Source: Brevibacterium sp. (GTDB lineage: Bacteria > Actinomycetota > Actinomycetes > Actinomycetales > Brevibacteriaceae). From it: a stretch of DNA of 53,938 nucleotides. The position numbers were made by a program, and so were the translations under genes. Positions 24,741-34,120 of the stretch are shown here, in pieces. The notes beneath the pieces are model-generated. The model was not told where the DNA came from. It ran no database searches and saw only the letters and a list, made by a program, of their open reading frames with translations. The number at the start of each line of letters is the position of its first letter. Positions within the stretch are counted from its first letter, which is position 1. Where the stretch lies: NCBI RefSeq assembly GCF_022712115.1, contig NZ_JALAHB010000045.1, forward strand, positions 1 through 53,938. The letters run 5' to 3'.

Positions 24741-26237
24741 ATGACAGAGAAGGCCGGTACGGCAGAGACGGCCCCGGAGCAGGGCGTTCCCTTCCTCGCG
24801 CCCTCCTTCACGGAGCAGTTCGCGCACCTCGCGCAGCGTTGCGGCGACCGGGCCGCGGTGATCACGGCGGAGGCGGAGATGACGTTCGCACAGCTCGATG
24901 CGCGCACCAACCAGTCCGTCCGTCTGTTCGAGGCCCGCGGCGTGGCGGAGGGGGACTTCGTCCTCATCTCCACCCCGGACTGCGCCCTCATGCTGGAGGC
25001 GAGCGTGGCCGCGCTCAAGCTCGGCGCGATCCCCATGCCCGTCTCGGACCGCCTCACGCAGGCGGAGCTCGACGGGCTCGTCGCACTGGCCTCGCCGGCG
25101 CTGGCGGTGGACACGACCGCGCGTGAGGTGGGCGCACCTCGGCTGCGGGATCTCTCCGAGGCCCGGGAGCTGTCCGCGGACCCGGTCCCGGCCGTGGTGG
25201 GCCCCTCGCTCAAGGCGCCCACGTCCGGCGGCTCCACCGGCACGCCCAAGATCATCGTCTCCACGTCCCCCGGGGCGCCGGAGGGCTATCACCTGCTGGG
25301 TGCGGCGATGCGCGTGCCGGCGGACGGCGTCTGCCTCGTCACGGCGGCGCTCTACCACAACGCCTCGTTCAGCAATGCGCTGGCCGCGCTGGTCCACGGC
25401 AGCACGGCAGTGCTCATGGACCGCTTCGACGCTCAGGAGGCGCTGCGCCTCATCGACCGTCACCGGGCCACCTGGATCTACATGGTGCCCACGATGATGC
25501 TGAGGATCTGGAAGCTCGAGGACGAGGTGAAGGCCGGGTACGACCTCTCCAGCCTGCGCACCGCGCTCCACCTCGCCGCACCCTGCCCCGCCTGGCTCAA
25601 GCGCGCATGGATCGGCTGGCTGGGCGCCGACGTCGTCTACGAGGTCTTCGGCACCACGGAGGGGCAGGCCGCCACTGCCATCAGCGGTGCGGACTGGCTG
25701 GAGCGGCCGGGCTCCGTGGGCCGGGTGATCTCCGGCGAGATGGTCATCCGCGACAGCACGGGGGCCGAGGCCGCTCCCGGAACCGTGGGTGAGGTCTGGG
25801 TCCGCCGCGGCGCGGAGGAGCCCAAGCCCTACCGTTACCTGGGAGCCGAGGCCGAGGACGACGGAACCGGCTGGGAGACGGTGGGCGACATGGGATGGAA
25901 GGACGAGGACGGCTTCGTCTACCTCTCCGACCGCCGCTCGGACATGATCCTGGTGGGTGGGGTGAACGTCTACCCCGCGGAGATCGAGGCCGCCGCCGAA
26001 TCCCATCCCGCGGTCCTCTCCTCCGGCTGCGTGGGCCTGGCCGACGACGAGCTGGGTCAGCGGCCGGCGCTCATCGTGCAGACGGCCTCGGGCGCGGTTC
26101 CGGCCGATCTCGAGGCGCATCTGGACGGTCTGCTGTCCCGGATCAAGCGGCCCACGCGGGTGCTGGCGGACACGGAGCCGCTGCGCGATCCGGCGGGCAA
26201 GGTGCGCCGCCGGGAGCTCGCCGCACGGTTCGCATGA
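24741..26237 (+). CDS. AMP-dependent acyl-CoA synthetase/ligase
   Basis: A 498-residue ANL-superfamily enzyme that activates a carboxylic acid via an acyl-adenylate and loads CoA. The P-loop is TSGGSTGTPKIIV, with EVFGTTEGQA as A5. The hinge and A7/A8 region reads TVGDMGWKDEDGFVYLSDR with DMILVGGVNVYPAEIE, and the catalytic C-terminal Lys is in DPAGKVRR. It is relatively short and resembles bile-acid-CoA-ligase-like or cyclohexanecarboxylate-type ligases. A GGGAAGG site precedes the ATG. It could feed acyl-CoA to the racemase and dehydrogenase genes in the window, but the CGAACGATTGCT motif is not seen upstream. Confidence 0.9.
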   Translation: MTEKAGTAETAPEQGVPFLAPSFTEQFAHLAQRCGDRAAVITAEAEMTFAQLDARTNQSVRLFEARGVAEGDFVLISTPDCALMLEASVAALKLGAIPMPVSDRLTQAELDGLVALASPALAVDTTAREVGAPRLRDLSEARELSADPVPAVVGPSLKAPTSGGSTGTPKIIVSTSPGAPEGYHLLGAAMRVPADGVCLVTAALYHNASFSNALAALVHGSTAVLMDRFDAQEALRLIDRHRATWIYMVPTMMLRIWKLEDEVKAGYDLSSLRTALHLAAPCPAWLKRAWIGWLGADVVYEVFGTTEGQAATAISGADWLERPGSVGRVISGEMVIRDSTGAEAAPGTVGEVWVRRGAEEPKPYRYLGAEAEDDGTGWETVGDMGWKDEDGFVYLSDRRSDMILVGGVNVYPAEIEAAAESHPAVLSSGCVGLADDELGQRPALIVQTASGAVPADLEAHLDGLLSRIKRPTRVLADTEPLRDPAGKVRRRELAARFA

Positions 26238-26275
26238 GTGCGCGGGTGCGTGGTGCTGCCTGAGCGGTGAGGTGC

Positions 26276-26329
26276 GCACCCTGCCTCCGGTTTCCCACTC
26301 TGCAGAGTGGGAAACCGGAGGCAGGGTGC
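26276..26329. terminator. 54-bp perfect palindrome, bidirectional terminator
   Basis: All 27 positions of each arm are complementary, with the centre between 26302 and 26303. It lies between the convergent ligase and panC genes, starts 38 bp after one stop and ends about 70 bp from the other. The length and perfection exceed what a terminator needs. Confidence 0.85.
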
Positions 26330-26400
26330 CGGTTGCCGGAGCCGAGGTGGCCCCGCGGAGCTGCGCGCTCAGGGCTCCGCTCCCGGGGCTCTCCCGTCCC

Positions 26401-27240
26401 TCAGAACTCCACAGGGCGGTTGTCGATGAGCCGGGTGCCTCCGACCGTCGCAGAGAGGAGCAGCAGTGCCGGGCCCCGGAAGTCTGCCGGGCAGGGGCGG
26501 AAGGTCGCGGCCTCGACGAGGCTGAGGTAGTCGAGCTCGAAGGAGCCCGTCTCCGCAGCCGCCGCGACGACCTCGCGGGCGGCGGCTTCCACGGCCGCCG
26601 GGCCGGCCTCCGCGCGGGCCGCTCCGGCCGCGAGCGCACGGGGGATGACGAGGGCGGCCGTCCTGTCCGCCGCACTCAGGTACTGGTTCCGGCTGGACAT
26701 GGCGAGGCCGTCGGCATCTCTGACGACGGGCAGGCCGATCAGCTCGATGCCCATGTCGAGATCCGCGATCATGCGCTTGACCAGTGAGAACTGCTGGATG
26801 TCCTTGAGGCCGAAGACCGCGGAGTCCGGCCGGACGAGGTGGAAGAGCTTCGCCACGACCGTGAGCACTCCGTCGAAGTGCCCCGGCCGGGCCGCCCCCT
26901 CGAAGACCTGCCCCATCCGCCCGGACGAGACCGTCACCTGGGGCGCGGAGGGGTACATCTCCTCCTGTGCGGGTGCGAAGACGAAGTCGACCCCGGCGCT
27001 CTCGCACAGCCGCAGGTCGTCCTCGAAGGGGCGGGGGTAGCGGTCGAAGTCCTCGCCGGGCCCGAACTGGAGCGGATTCACGAAGATGCTCGTCACCACC
27101 GCGTCCGCCGATTCCCGTGCACGGTCCATGAGGGCCCGGTGGCCGGAGTGCAGCGCGCCCATCGTGGGCACGAGGGCGACGGCGCCCGTCTGGGCGGCAC
27201 GCCACTCGCGCAGCGCCTCGATGCCGCCTGTCCTCCTCAC
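26401..27240 (-). CDS. panC: Pantothenate synthetase
   Basis: Joins pantoate and beta-alanine with ATP to give pantothenate, the precursor of coenzyme A (EC 6.3.2.1). The 279-residue protein has [14 protein letters not shown] (HIGH-like motif), [33 protein letters not shown] and MSSRNQYLS, the standard PanC blocks. The start is a GTG that overlaps the panB stop by GTGA, so panB and panC are translationally coupled. No panD is present in the window. Confidence 0.96.
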   Translation of the reverse strand: MRRTGGIEALREWRAAQTGAVALVPTMGALHSGHRALMDRARESADAVVTSIFVNPLQFGPGEDFDRYPRPFEDDLRLCESAGVDFVFAPAQEEMYPSAPQVTVSSGRMGQVFEGAARPGHFDGVLTVVAKLFHLVRPDSAVFGLKDIQQFSLVKRMIADLDMGIELIGLPVVRDADGLAMSSRNQYLSAADRTAALVIPRALAAGAARAEAGPAAVEAAAREVVAAAAETGSFELDYLSLVEAATFRPCPADFRGPALLLLSATVGGTRLIDNRPVEF

Positions 27241-28175
27241 TCGAAGCTCCGCTCGGCTTCGGGGAAGGTGCCCTCGCGCACCTCGTCGACGTACTCGCGC
27301 ACCGCCGCGGAGAGCACTCCGTGCAGGTCCGCGTACTGCTTGACGAAGCGCGGTGCCCTGCCCGGCCGCAGCCCCGCCATGTCCTGCCACACGAGGACCT
27401 GCGCATCGCAGTCCGCCCCGGCGCCGATCCCCACCGTCGGGATCGGCAGCTCCGCGGTCACCCGGGCGGCCAGTTCCGCCGGGACCATCTCCATGACCAC
27501 GGCGAATGCGCCGGCCTCGGCGACGGCGCGCGCATCCGCGAGCAGGGCCTCGGCCGCCTCGCCCCGGCCCTGGACCCGGTAGCCGCCGAGGCTGTGCTCG
27601 GCCTGCGGGGTGAAGCCGATGTGCGCCATGACGGGGATGCCCGCAGTGGTGAGAGCGCGGATGCGGGAGGCCATCGTGGTGCCGCCCTCGAGTTTGACGG
27701 CGTGCACCTCGGCCTCCTTCATGAACCGCACGCCCGAGGCGACGGCCTGCTCGTCGGAGATCTCGTAGCTGCCGAAGGGGAGGTCCGCGACGACGAGCGC
27801 CCGTGCGGTCGCCCGCGCGACGGCGCGGGCCAGCGGGATGAGTTCGTCGACGGTCACGGGCAGCGTCGTGGCATGGCCGTAGACGTTGTTGGCCGCGGAA
27901 TCCCCCACGAGCAGGGCCTCGACGCCGGACTGCTCGAAGAGAGCGGCGGTGTACTGGTCGTAGCTCGTGAGCATCGCCCATCTGCGTCCCTCGGCCTTCG
28001 CCTGGAGCAGGTCGAGCGTCCGCACCCGCCGCGGGGGCCGCCGGTCCGTAGGGGCGGGCTGAGACGGCGCGTCCGGTCCTGCGCTCGTGCCTGCGGCGGC
28101 TCCTTCGGCAGCAGGCGGGCCGGAGCCGTAGGGCGGGGTCTCTTCAGCGGTGTGCGGGTGCGGGGCAGCGGACAT
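27237..28175 (-). CDS. panB: 3-methyl-2-oxobutanoate hydroxymethyltransferase
   Basis: Transfers a hydroxymethyl group from methylene-tetrahydrofolate to 2-oxoisovalerate, giving ketopantoate (EC 2.1.2.11). After a disordered, Pro/Ala-rich extension of about 50 residues, the 312-residue protein shows [53 protein letters not shown] and PTVGIGAG, all PanB hallmarks. A GAGGAAG site precedes the ATG. It is first in the panBC operon. The upstream 196 bp is shared with the divergent FAD-oxidase gene. Confidence 0.95.
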   Translation of the reverse strand: MSAAPHPHTAEETPPYGSGPPAAEGAAAGTSAGPDAPSQPAPTDRRPPRRVRTLDLLQAKAEGRRWAMLTSYDQYTAALFEQSGVEALLVGDSAANNVYGHATTLPVTVDELIPLARAVARATARALVVADLPFGSYEISDEQAVASGVRFMKEAEVHAVKLEGGTTMASRIRALTTAGIPVMAHIGFTPQAEHSLGGYRVQGRGEAAEALLADARAVAEAGAFAVVMEMVPAELAARVTAELPIPTVGIGAGADCDAQVLVWQDMAGLRPGRAPRFVKQYADLHGVLSAAVREYVDEVREGTFPEAERSFE

Positions 28176-28359
28176 GGACTTCCTCTTCGTCGACAGGACT
28201 CTGGGGCTGGACCGGTTCCCATTGTCCCTGTGGCGGAGGGCACATTCACCCTGGTCTCGGTGGTGGAGACGGAAAGTGGTGAGGGCGGAAAAGGGCCGCG
28301 CCACTGCAGGACCCGCGGGCCCTGCATTTCGGGTTCTTCCCAGCTGGGTGGCCCGCCGG

Positions 28360-28365
28360 TAGTAT
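28360..28365 (+). promoter_or_regulatory. Candidate -10 (TAGTAT) for leaderless FAD oxidase gene
   Basis: TAGTAT is followed by 6 nt and the ATG at 28372, with no ribosome binding site. Confidence 0.5.
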
Positions 28366-28371
28366 TCCGTC

Positions 28372-29994
28372 ATGACTCGACTACGACGCGAACCTGCTGG
28401 TGAGCGATCCTGGTGGGGGTGGGGGAAGGTGAGCGAGGCGCTTTCGTCACAGGAGACGGAAGAGCTTGAGCGAAGCCTCGCAGCCAGCGACCCGGGGCAT
28501 GATGCGAGAGTCCACGCACCACCTGATCCCCGTCACCTGAACCTCCCCGCGCCGCGTGTGCAGCCGCCTGCGGCGTTGAGCGCGCTGTTCGGCGCTGATC
28601 CGGTCGACCGAGCCGGGCACACCCACGGAAAGGCGTTCCGTGACGTGGTGCGAAATCTTAGAGGAGACCTGTCCGCAGCACCGGACTGGGTAGTGCGCCC
28701 TACGTCTGAAACAGATCTTGCCGACATCCTCGACTGGTGCTCCCAGGAGCAGGTAGCCGCGATCCCCTATGGCGGCGGGAGCTCTGTCGTTGGTGGTACC
28801 GAAGCACGTTTCAGCGGCCCTGCGATCTCGATCGATATGGAGCTGTTCGACCAGGTACTCGAGATCGACCGCACCAGCCGTGCGGCCAGAATCCAGGCGG
28901 GGGTCTATGGCCCCGCCCTGGAGGACCAGCTGCGGCCTCACGGGCTGACGCTGCGTCATTATCCGCAGTCGTTCGCCTATTCCACCCTGGGGGGCTGGCT
29001 GGCGACCAGGGCCGGCGGTCACTTTGCCACGCTGTACACCCACATCGACGATCTCACCGAGTCGATGCGGGTTGTCACCCCGCAGGGGGTCAGCGAATCC
29101 CGGCGGCTGCCCGGTTCTGGTGCAGGTCCGTCACCGGATCGCCTCTTCCTCGGCTCAGAAGGTTCCCTGGGGATCATCACCGAGGCGTGGATGCGGTTGC
29201 AGGACCGGCCTGTATACCAGACCACGGCGTCCGTGCTGTTCGACTCCTACACTGAGGCAGTCGCAGCCACTCGGGCGATCGCTCAGGCGGGTCTGTATCC
29301 GACGAACTGTCGTCTGCTCGACCCCAATGAAGCTCGAGGCAGCGCTGGTATGGAGTCAGGCGGCGGCATTCTGGTTCTTGCCTTCGAATCCGCAGATCAT
29401 CCGGTTGACGCATGGATCGAGCGCGCGACGGAGATCGTGAGTGATCACGGGGGCCGGGTGCAGGATCGGACACGCCGCGATGCGGCGGGAGCATCCTCCG
29501 GTGGCGCGGCGGGAGCCTGGCGGTCAGCATTCCTGCGCATGCCCTATTGGCGTGATGCTCTCGCGCAGCGGTCCATCATAGCCGAGACCTTCGAGACCGC
29601 CTGTACATGGGATGCTTTCGAGGAGTTCCACGCAGCAGTGACCACCGCAGTGCAGGGTGCGCTGAACGATATCTGCGGCGGGGGCACCGTGTCCTGTCGG
29701 TTCACGCATGTGTATCCCGACGGCCCCGCGCCCTACTACGGTGTGCGCGCGCCTGGCCGGTGGGACGGTCTGCTGGCACAGTGGGACGAGATCAAAGCTG
29801 CCGTCTCCGAGGCCATCATCAGCGCCGGAGGCACGATCACGCATCACCATGCCGTGGGGCGAGACCACGCACCGTGGTACGCGCAGCAGCGGCCGGACCT
29901 CTACGCGGCCGGTCTGCAAGCGGTCAAAGGGAGGCTCGACCCCGCTGGGATCATGAACCCCGGCGTCCTGGGCATAGGGATGCCGGGGAAATAG
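28372..29994 (+). CDS. FAD-binding oxidase related to alkyldihydroxyacetonephosphate synthase
   Basis: A 540-residue VAO/FAD_binding_4 flavoprotein. The N-terminus has the WWGWG motif of AGPS-like proteins, followed by the FAD domain ([34 protein letters not shown]) and a C-terminal [17 protein letters not shown] with the triple histidine typical of AGPS relatives. In eukaryotes AGPS makes ether lipids; many bacterial relatives have unknown substrates. Its base composition is visibly less GC-rich than its neighbours and its codons use more A/T-ending forms, suggesting acquisition by transfer. The next element downstream is a decayed permease gene in the opposite direction. Confidence 0.85.
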   Translation: MTRLRREPAGERSWWGWGKVSEALSSQETEELERSLAASDPGHDARVHAPPDPRHLNLPAPRVQPPAALSALFGADPVDRAGHTHGKAFRDVVRNLRGDLSAAPDWVVRPTSETDLADILDWCSQEQVAAIPYGGGSSVVGGTEARFSGPAISIDMELFDQVLEIDRTSRAARIQAGVYGPALEDQLRPHGLTLRHYPQSFAYSTLGGWLATRAGGHFATLYTHIDDLTESMRVVTPQGVSESRRLPGSGAGPSPDRLFLGSEGSLGIITEAWMRLQDRPVYQTTASVLFDSYTEAVAATRAIAQAGLYPTNCRLLDPNEARGSAGMESGGGILVLAFESADHPVDAWIERATEIVSDHGGRVQDRTRRDAAGASSGGAAGAWRSAFLRMPYWRDALAQRSIIAETFETACTWDAFEEFHAAVTTAVQGALNDICGGGTVSCRFTHVYPDGPAPYYGVRAPGRWDGLLAQWDEIKAAVSEAIISAGGTITHHHAVGRDHAPWYAQQRPDLYAAGLQAVKGRLDPAGIMNPGVLGIGMPGK

Positions 29995-30001
29995 TTCGCC
30001 A

Positions 30002-30043
30002 TGCGGGAGGCCGGTGCAGCGATGGCAGCGCCGGCCTCCCGCA
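30002..30043 (+). terminator. Hairpin after the FAD oxidase gene
   Basis: Arms 30002-30014 and 30031-30043 form a perfect 13-bp stem with a 16-nt loop, a few bases after the stop codon. No T-run follows. Confidence 0.6.
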
Positions 30044-30100
30044 GCGGTGAAAGCCCCGGCGTGCACCTGCCGTGGCACTGGGTCCTCCCGGCCTCGGCGT

Positions 30101-30770
30101 CTACTCGCCCCGGTGCTTGCGCACCGCGGCGATGGGCGCCTCCGCTGTACCGGTGCCGGGGCGGATGCAGCGCGGTAGCCGGAGCATGAACCAGGCGCCG
30201 ATGAGGAAGGCGCTCCATGAGGTGATGATACCGACCAGCCCACCGGCGATGACGATTCTTCCCAGATCTCGTGGCCGAGCATGAGGCTGAGAGTGTCCGC
30301 GATGACCAGCGGTTCCCTATGCTGCGGTTCGCCGCCCACCACCAGGCCGAGGACGAGGAACACGCCAACGAGGGGCAGGAAGCTCACGACGAAGGTCTGC
30401 ACGAGCGAGACCATCCGGATGCCGGGGGCGTTGAATGAGGCACATGATGACGGAGATACAGCCCGCGTGATCGCCCAGGAGCCGCAAACCGCTGTTCAGG
30501 GCCCATGCTGCGCAGGAGGCAGTTGTGCTCACCGCTGGAGAAAGGCATCGCTGAGACCGGCTCGGAGTACACCAAACCCACGAGGATCATGATGATCCCG
30601 CCTGCGGCGAAAGCGAGTATGGCGCCTACGGTGCCGGCGTCCTGGACTCACCTGATGGTGAGCCGGATCCAGCCGAAGCCGATTATCGCGCCGAAACTCA
30701 TGAACAGGATGTCGAGCGAGCCTAGAACCTTGGCCGAGCCGGAGGAGCCGTGCGTATGCGTGTTGTTCAC
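30101..30770 (-). pseudogene. Decayed APC-family amino acid permease
   Basis: From a GTG at 30770 the minus strand reads a recognisable permease N-terminus: GSLDILFMSFGAIIGFGW, then an in-frame TGA, then VQDAGTVGAILAFAAGG, VGLVYSEPVSAMPF and GEHNCLLRSMGPE. At least two frameshifts follow near 30480-30440. The frame then jumps to a late membrane segment (SLVQTFVVSFLPLVGVFLVLGLVVGG) and, after another shift, GLVGIITSWSAFLIGAWFML and a terminal AAVRKHRGE before the TAG at 30101. Only about 670 bp remain of an expected 1.4 kb, so there are internal deletions as well as stops. The stretch 30771-30933 holds no gene. Confidence 0.8.
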
Positions 30771-30933
30771 AGCGAAGCCTGCCGTTCCGCGCGGAGAGGC
30801 TTCATGCCCGTTCCGTGACGCTGCAAGGGGTTGCGGTCGATCATAGAGGACAGGAGAAGGTGCGCACGCCGAAATACTGAGAGGTGCGCTGGCGTCCCCG
30901 GGCGCGGACGGAATTGTCGAGGCAGGTCGGACC

Positions 30934-31416
30934 TCACTCGCCCCCCGGCACCCAGGTGCCCCTCCGCTCCTCGAACACGATGTGGGTCTCGGTGCTGCGG
31001 ACCGCCGGGTGCCGGGTGATGCGGTCGAGCACGAGATCCTGCAGCTGCCTGCTGTCCCGCACCGCGACCGTGACGAAGAAGTCGGAGCGGCCCGTGAGGT
31101 TGAGGATCCGCAGCACGTGCGGGGTGTGCTCCAGCGCTTCCATGAAGCGGTTCACATCGGCCCGCGAGTGGCTGGTCATCGTCACGACGATGACGGCCTG
31201 CAGGGCGTATCCCAGCTGTGTGTGGTCGAGGTCGAGGCGCGCCCGCCCCACCACCCCGGCGCGCCGGAGGCGGCGCAGCCGGTAGGCGCACGTGGACTCC
31301 GCGATGCCCAGGCGGGCGGCCAACGCCTTGTTCGTCAGCTCCGGCTGTCCGGAGAGCTCGCGGATGAGCGCGTGGTCCGCCTTGTCGAGGGAGAGGTTCT
31401 GCTCGGCGGCTGACAT
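30934..31416 (-). CDS. Lrp/AsnC-family transcriptional regulator
   Basis: A 160-residue Lrp-type regulator. The N-terminal helix-turn-helix contains LTNKALAARLGIAESTCAYRLRRL. The C-terminal RAM (amino-acid-binding) domain includes ALQAVIVVTMTSH and ILNLTGRSDFFVTVAVRDSRQLQ. A strong AAGGAGGA site lies 5 nt before the ATG at 31416. It is transcribed away from the PLP-enzyme gene, and the 110-bp AT-richer gap between them probably holds its operator, so amino-acid-dependent control of that enzyme is likely. Confidence 0.92.
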   Translation of the reverse strand: MSAAEQNLSLDKADHALIRELSGQPELTNKALAARLGIAESTCAYRLRRLRRAGVVGRARLDLDHTQLGYALQAVIVVTMTSHSRADVNRFMEALEHTPHVLRILNLTGRSDFFVTVAVRDSRQLQDLVLDRITRHPAVRSTETHIVFEERRGTWVPGGE

Positions 31417-31516
31417 CCGTCCTCCTTGAACGTCCATTTTTGCTGAAGGTGCGTTTCCAGCTCCTGTTGCTGCAGCTTTCGACAATGCCTATGGAATGAT
31501 TCTGTGCCTTCGTCAA

Positions 31517-31530
31517 CCATACGAGTATGG
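31517..31530. promoter_or_regulatory. Inverted repeat CCATAC-GA-GTATGG over the PLP-enzyme start codon
   Basis: The right arm contains the ATG at 31527-31529. It could be an Lrp half-site pair or an RNA hairpin that hides the start codon, which lacks a good ribosome binding site. Confidence 0.4.
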
Positions 31531-32732
31531 ATCACTCGACGAAGAGCACCCCGCAGGCCTCCCGCACCGCCGTGGACACGTCCGCGGTGCACGCCGGACG
31601 CGACGATCTCGCCGCTTTGGGCGTGCACGCGCTGCCCCTCGACCTCTCGACCACCAACCCCCTGCCGGACATCGAGGCGGGCGGGGACTCCTATGAGGCG
31701 CTCGCCGGCGGGAGCGTCCTGCCCGCCGGAGGCAGCGCCGTCTACGCCCGCCTGTGGAACCCCACGGTCGCACGCTTCGAGGCGGGGCTGGCGGAGCTCG
31801 AGCACGCGGAGGCGGCCGTCGCCTTCTCCTCGGGCATGGCCGCGTTCGCAGCCGCGCTGCTGGCCTTCTGCACCTCGGCGGGCCGGCCGCACGTCGTGGC
31901 CGTCCGGCCGCTGTACGGCGGCTCGGACCATGTCCTCGCCTCCGGGCTGCTGGGCACCGAGGCGACCTTCTGCGGGCCGGATGAGATCGCCTCGGCGATC
32001 CGAGAGGACACCGGACTCGTGGTGCTGGAGACTCCCGCCAATCCCACCTTGGAGCTCACGGACATCGCCTCCGCCGTGGAGCAGGCTGGCGAGGTGCCGG
32101 TGCTCGTGGACAACACCTTCGCCACGCCGGTGCTGCAGAATCCGCTGAATCACGGAGCCGCCTTCGCGCTCCACAGCGCCACCAAGTACCTGGGCGGGCA
32201 CGGGGACGCGCTGGGCGGGATCCTCGCGTGCGCGGAGGAGCGGGCCGTGCGGCTGCGCTCCGTGCGGGCGGTCACCGGCGGGATCCTCCACCCGCTCGCC
32301 GCCTACCTCTTCCATCGCGGGCTCGCCACCCTGCCGGTGCGGATGCGCGCCCAGCAGGACACGGCCTGTGAGATCGCGACGCGGCTCACCGAGCATCCCG
32401 CCGTCGCCGAGGTGTTCTATCCCGGTCTCGCGCCGGACCCGGCCGGTGTGCTGGGCAGGCAGATGAGGGGCCCGGGTGCGATGGTTTCGATCCGCCTGCG
32501 GGGCGGCTTCGCGGCCGCCGAGGCGCTCACCGGGCGGCTGCGCCTGTTCACCCATGCGGTCTCCCTGGGCGGGGTGGATTCGCTCATCCAGCACCCGGCC
32601 GCCCTCACCCACCGTCCGGTGGCGCCCGAGGCCCGCCCGGGCTCCGACGTGGTGCGCATGTCTATCGGGCTGGAGGCGGCCGAGGACCTCATCGCGGACC
32701 TGGACGCGGCGCTGGAGGTGCCGGCGGACTAG
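31527..32732 (+). CDS. Cys/Met-metabolism PLP-dependent enzyme (cystathionine gamma-lyase/synthase or methionine gamma-lyase type)
   Basis: A 401-residue trans-sulfuration enzyme. The PLP lysine lies in LHSATKYLGGHGDALGG. Other hallmarks are AVYARLWNPTVARFEAGLAELE, the substrate tyrosine in VRPLYGGSDH, and LETPANPTLELTDI. The residue two after that tyrosine is Gly, where methionine gamma-lyases usually have Cys, so a cystathionine-cleaving or -forming role is a little more likely than methioninase. The divergent Lrp regulator supports an amino-acid role. Its TAG stop overlaps the -10-like element of yaeQ. Confidence 0.87.
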   Translation: MDHSTKSTPQASRTAVDTSAVHAGRDDLAALGVHALPLDLSTTNPLPDIEAGGDSYEALAGGSVLPAGGSAVYARLWNPTVARFEAGLAELEHAEAAVAFSSGMAAFAAALLAFCTSAGRPHVVAVRPLYGGSDHVLASGLLGTEATFCGPDEIASAIREDTGLVVLETPANPTLELTDIASAVEQAGEVPVLVDNTFATPVLQNPLNHGAAFALHSATKYLGGHGDALGGILACAEERAVRLRSVRAVTGGILHPLAAYLFHRGLATLPVRMRAQQDTACEIATRLTEHPAVAEVFYPGLAPDPAGVLGRQMRGPGAMVSIRLRGGFAAAEALTGRLRLFTHAVSLGGVDSLIQHPAALTHRPVAPEARPGSDVVRMSIGLEAAEDLIADLDAALEVPAD

Positions 32733-32735
32733 GAT
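32730..32735 (+). promoter_or_regulatory. Candidate -10 (TAGGAT) for the YaeQ gene
   Basis: The hexamer overlaps the stop codon of the preceding gene and lies 8 nt before the ATG at 32744, so a separate leaderless transcript is possible. Confidence 0.4.
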
Positions 32736-32743
32736 GACGCACT

Positions 32744-33283
32744 ATGGCCATCGGCTCGACGATCCACGTATTCACGGTCCAGCTGGCCGACATCGACCGC
32801 GGCGTCTATGAGGACTTCACCCTCAGAGTCGCGCGGCACCCTTCGGAGACGGACGCGTACATGATGACGCGCGTCCTCGCCTACTGCCTGGAGTACGAGG
32901 AGGGGATCGAGTTCGGCACCGGCGTCTCGACGACGGACGAGCCGGCGGTCCTGGTCAGGGACCTCACGGGCAGCATCACGGCGTGGATCGAGGTGGGTGC
33001 GCCCGATGCCGCGCGGCTGCACGCCGGCAGCAAGCTGGCCGGCCGTGCAGCGGTGTACACGCACCGTGATCCGGAGTTCGTCATGGCGGCGTGGAGGGGA
33101 AAGACGATCCACCGTGCCGACGCGCTGGTGCTGCGCAGCTTCGACGCCGGGTTCATCGAGGCGGCGGTCGCCCTGCTCGCGAGGCGCAATGCGCTCTCCC
33201 TGTCGCTCACGGAGGGCGAGCTCTACCTCGAACTGGGCGGCACGACGCTCAGCTCACAGGTGCACGAGCACCGACTCGCCTGA
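32744..33283 (+). CDS. YaeQ family protein
   Basis: A 179-residue member of the YaeQ family. The opening IHVFTVQLADIDRGVYEDFTLRVARHPSE, the ARVLAYCLEYEEGI-like MTRVLAYCLEYEEGIEFG and the C-terminal SLTEGELYLELGG match the family throughout. YaeQ has a PD-(D/E)XK-nuclease-like fold and was once linked to transcription antitermination; its biochemical role remains unclear. It follows the PLP enzyme by 11 bp and may also be read from that gene's transcript. Confidence 0.88.
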   Translation: MAIGSTIHVFTVQLADIDRGVYEDFTLRVARHPSETDAYMMTRVLAYCLEYEEGIEFGTGVSTTDEPAVLVRDLTGSITAWIEVGAPDAARLHAGSKLAGRAAVYTHRDPEFVMAAWRGKTIHRADALVLRSFDAGFIEAAVALLARRNALSLSLTEGELYLELGGTTLSSQVHEHRLA

Positions 33284-33323
33284 GAGCAGCGGGTTCGCCG
33301 CTCGCCCAGACGTGCGGCCTGCC

Positions 33324-33599
33324 TCAGCGCTTCCTGTATGCCCGGCCTCTGGGGCTCACCGAGACGACTTCGATCACCACTTCGCTGTCGATGATGCGAT
33401 AGAGGATCCGATATTCGCCTCGACGGGCGGAGTACAAGGGCGCAAGAGGTTCGCGAAGCGGCTTGCCGACGCGATGGGGGTTCTCGCTCAGAGGGCCGAG
33501 GATGAATGCGAAAGCCGCCGCTGCGATGCGTTCCGGGAGGTCCTTCTCCAGGGCTCGCTTCGCGCCTCCGGTGAAGACGACTGTGTAGCGTTCGGTCAC
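33324..33599 (-). CDS. RelE/ParE-family toxin
   Basis: A 91-residue RelE-fold toxin. The conserved features are an N-terminal YTVVFTGGAKRALEK, then GKPLREPLAPLYSARRGEYRILYRI and a C-terminal VEVVSVSPRGRAYRKR-like stretch containing the Arg/Tyr residues used for mRNA cleavage by RelE enzymes. It starts with GTG overlapping the antitoxin stop (GTGA), the usual antitoxin-first order. Ribosome-dependent mRNA cleavage is the family's typical activity. It is not shown for this protein. Confidence 0.9.
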   Translation of the reverse strand: MTERYTVVFTGGAKRALEKDLPERIAAAAFAFILGPLSENPHRVGKPLREPLAPLYSARRGEYRILYRIIDSEVVIEVVSVSPRGRAYRKR

Positions 33600-33880
33600 G
33601 CGGGCAGCCTGCCGGCAGCCTCCATCGCGGCGCGGACCTCCTCGGCGGAATGCGTGGCACCCGCTCTCAGATCGGCGAGTCCTGCGCTGATCGCCGCCAT
33701 CTCCTCGGAGTCGGCCAGGACGTCGAGTGTCTCCACGAGAGTGTCGTAGTCGTCCGCACTCAGAAGAACGGCAGTGCGGACGCCGTTGCGCGTCACCTCG
33801 AAGCGTTCGTGGGTCCTCGCCGAGGAATCCACGAGCTGGGAGAACCGCGCCCGTGCCTGCGCTACTGACAAAGTGCTCAT
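33596..33880 (-). CDS. Phd/YefM-family antitoxin
   Basis: A 94-residue antitoxin. MSTLSVAQARARFSQLVDSSARTHERFEVTRNGVRTAVLLSADDY is the dimer-forming, DNA-binding Phd/YefM N-terminus. The C-terminal acidic/Ala-rich region should wrap the toxin. No ribosome binding site is seen, but TAGAAT lies 7 nt before the ATG, so the message is probably leaderless. The protein is expected to repress its own promoter, and more strongly with the toxin bound. Confidence 0.9.
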   Translation of the reverse strand: MSTLSVAQARARFSQLVDSSARTHERFEVTRNGVRTAVLLSADDYDTLVETLDVLADSEEMAAISAGLADLRAGATHSAEEVRAAMEAAGRLPA

Positions 33881-33887
33881 GTACACA

Positions 33888-33893
33888 ATTCTA
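33888..33893 (-). promoter_or_regulatory. -10 element (TAGAAT) of the toxin-antitoxin operon
   Basis: TAGAAT is a near-consensus -10, 7 nt before the antitoxin ATG. The 33894-34120 stretch beyond it contains no gene that I recognise. Confidence 0.55.
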
Positions 33894-34120
33894 GTGTCCC
33901 TGATCGGGTGAGAGGAAGGCCGGCGGGCGAGCGTGCCGTCTGGCGGTGCACGGAGCGGTCGCCGTTCTGGGGCCCGGTCTGTTCGGCTGCGCGCTGGCAC
34001 AGGAGTCCACACGCCTCCGGTCGACGTGATCGGCGTCGGCCGCGGCGAGCAGGTGGTCGACGGCGCGGACGGCACCCTGAGCGTCGTAGCGCGCGGATAT
34101 GCCACGGAGCCCGAGGCCGC

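Noticed and set aside
33894-34120. Possible gene remnant between the antitoxin and the methyltransferase
   Set aside because: Frames in both directions are short and match no family I recognise. No start with a binding site is seen.
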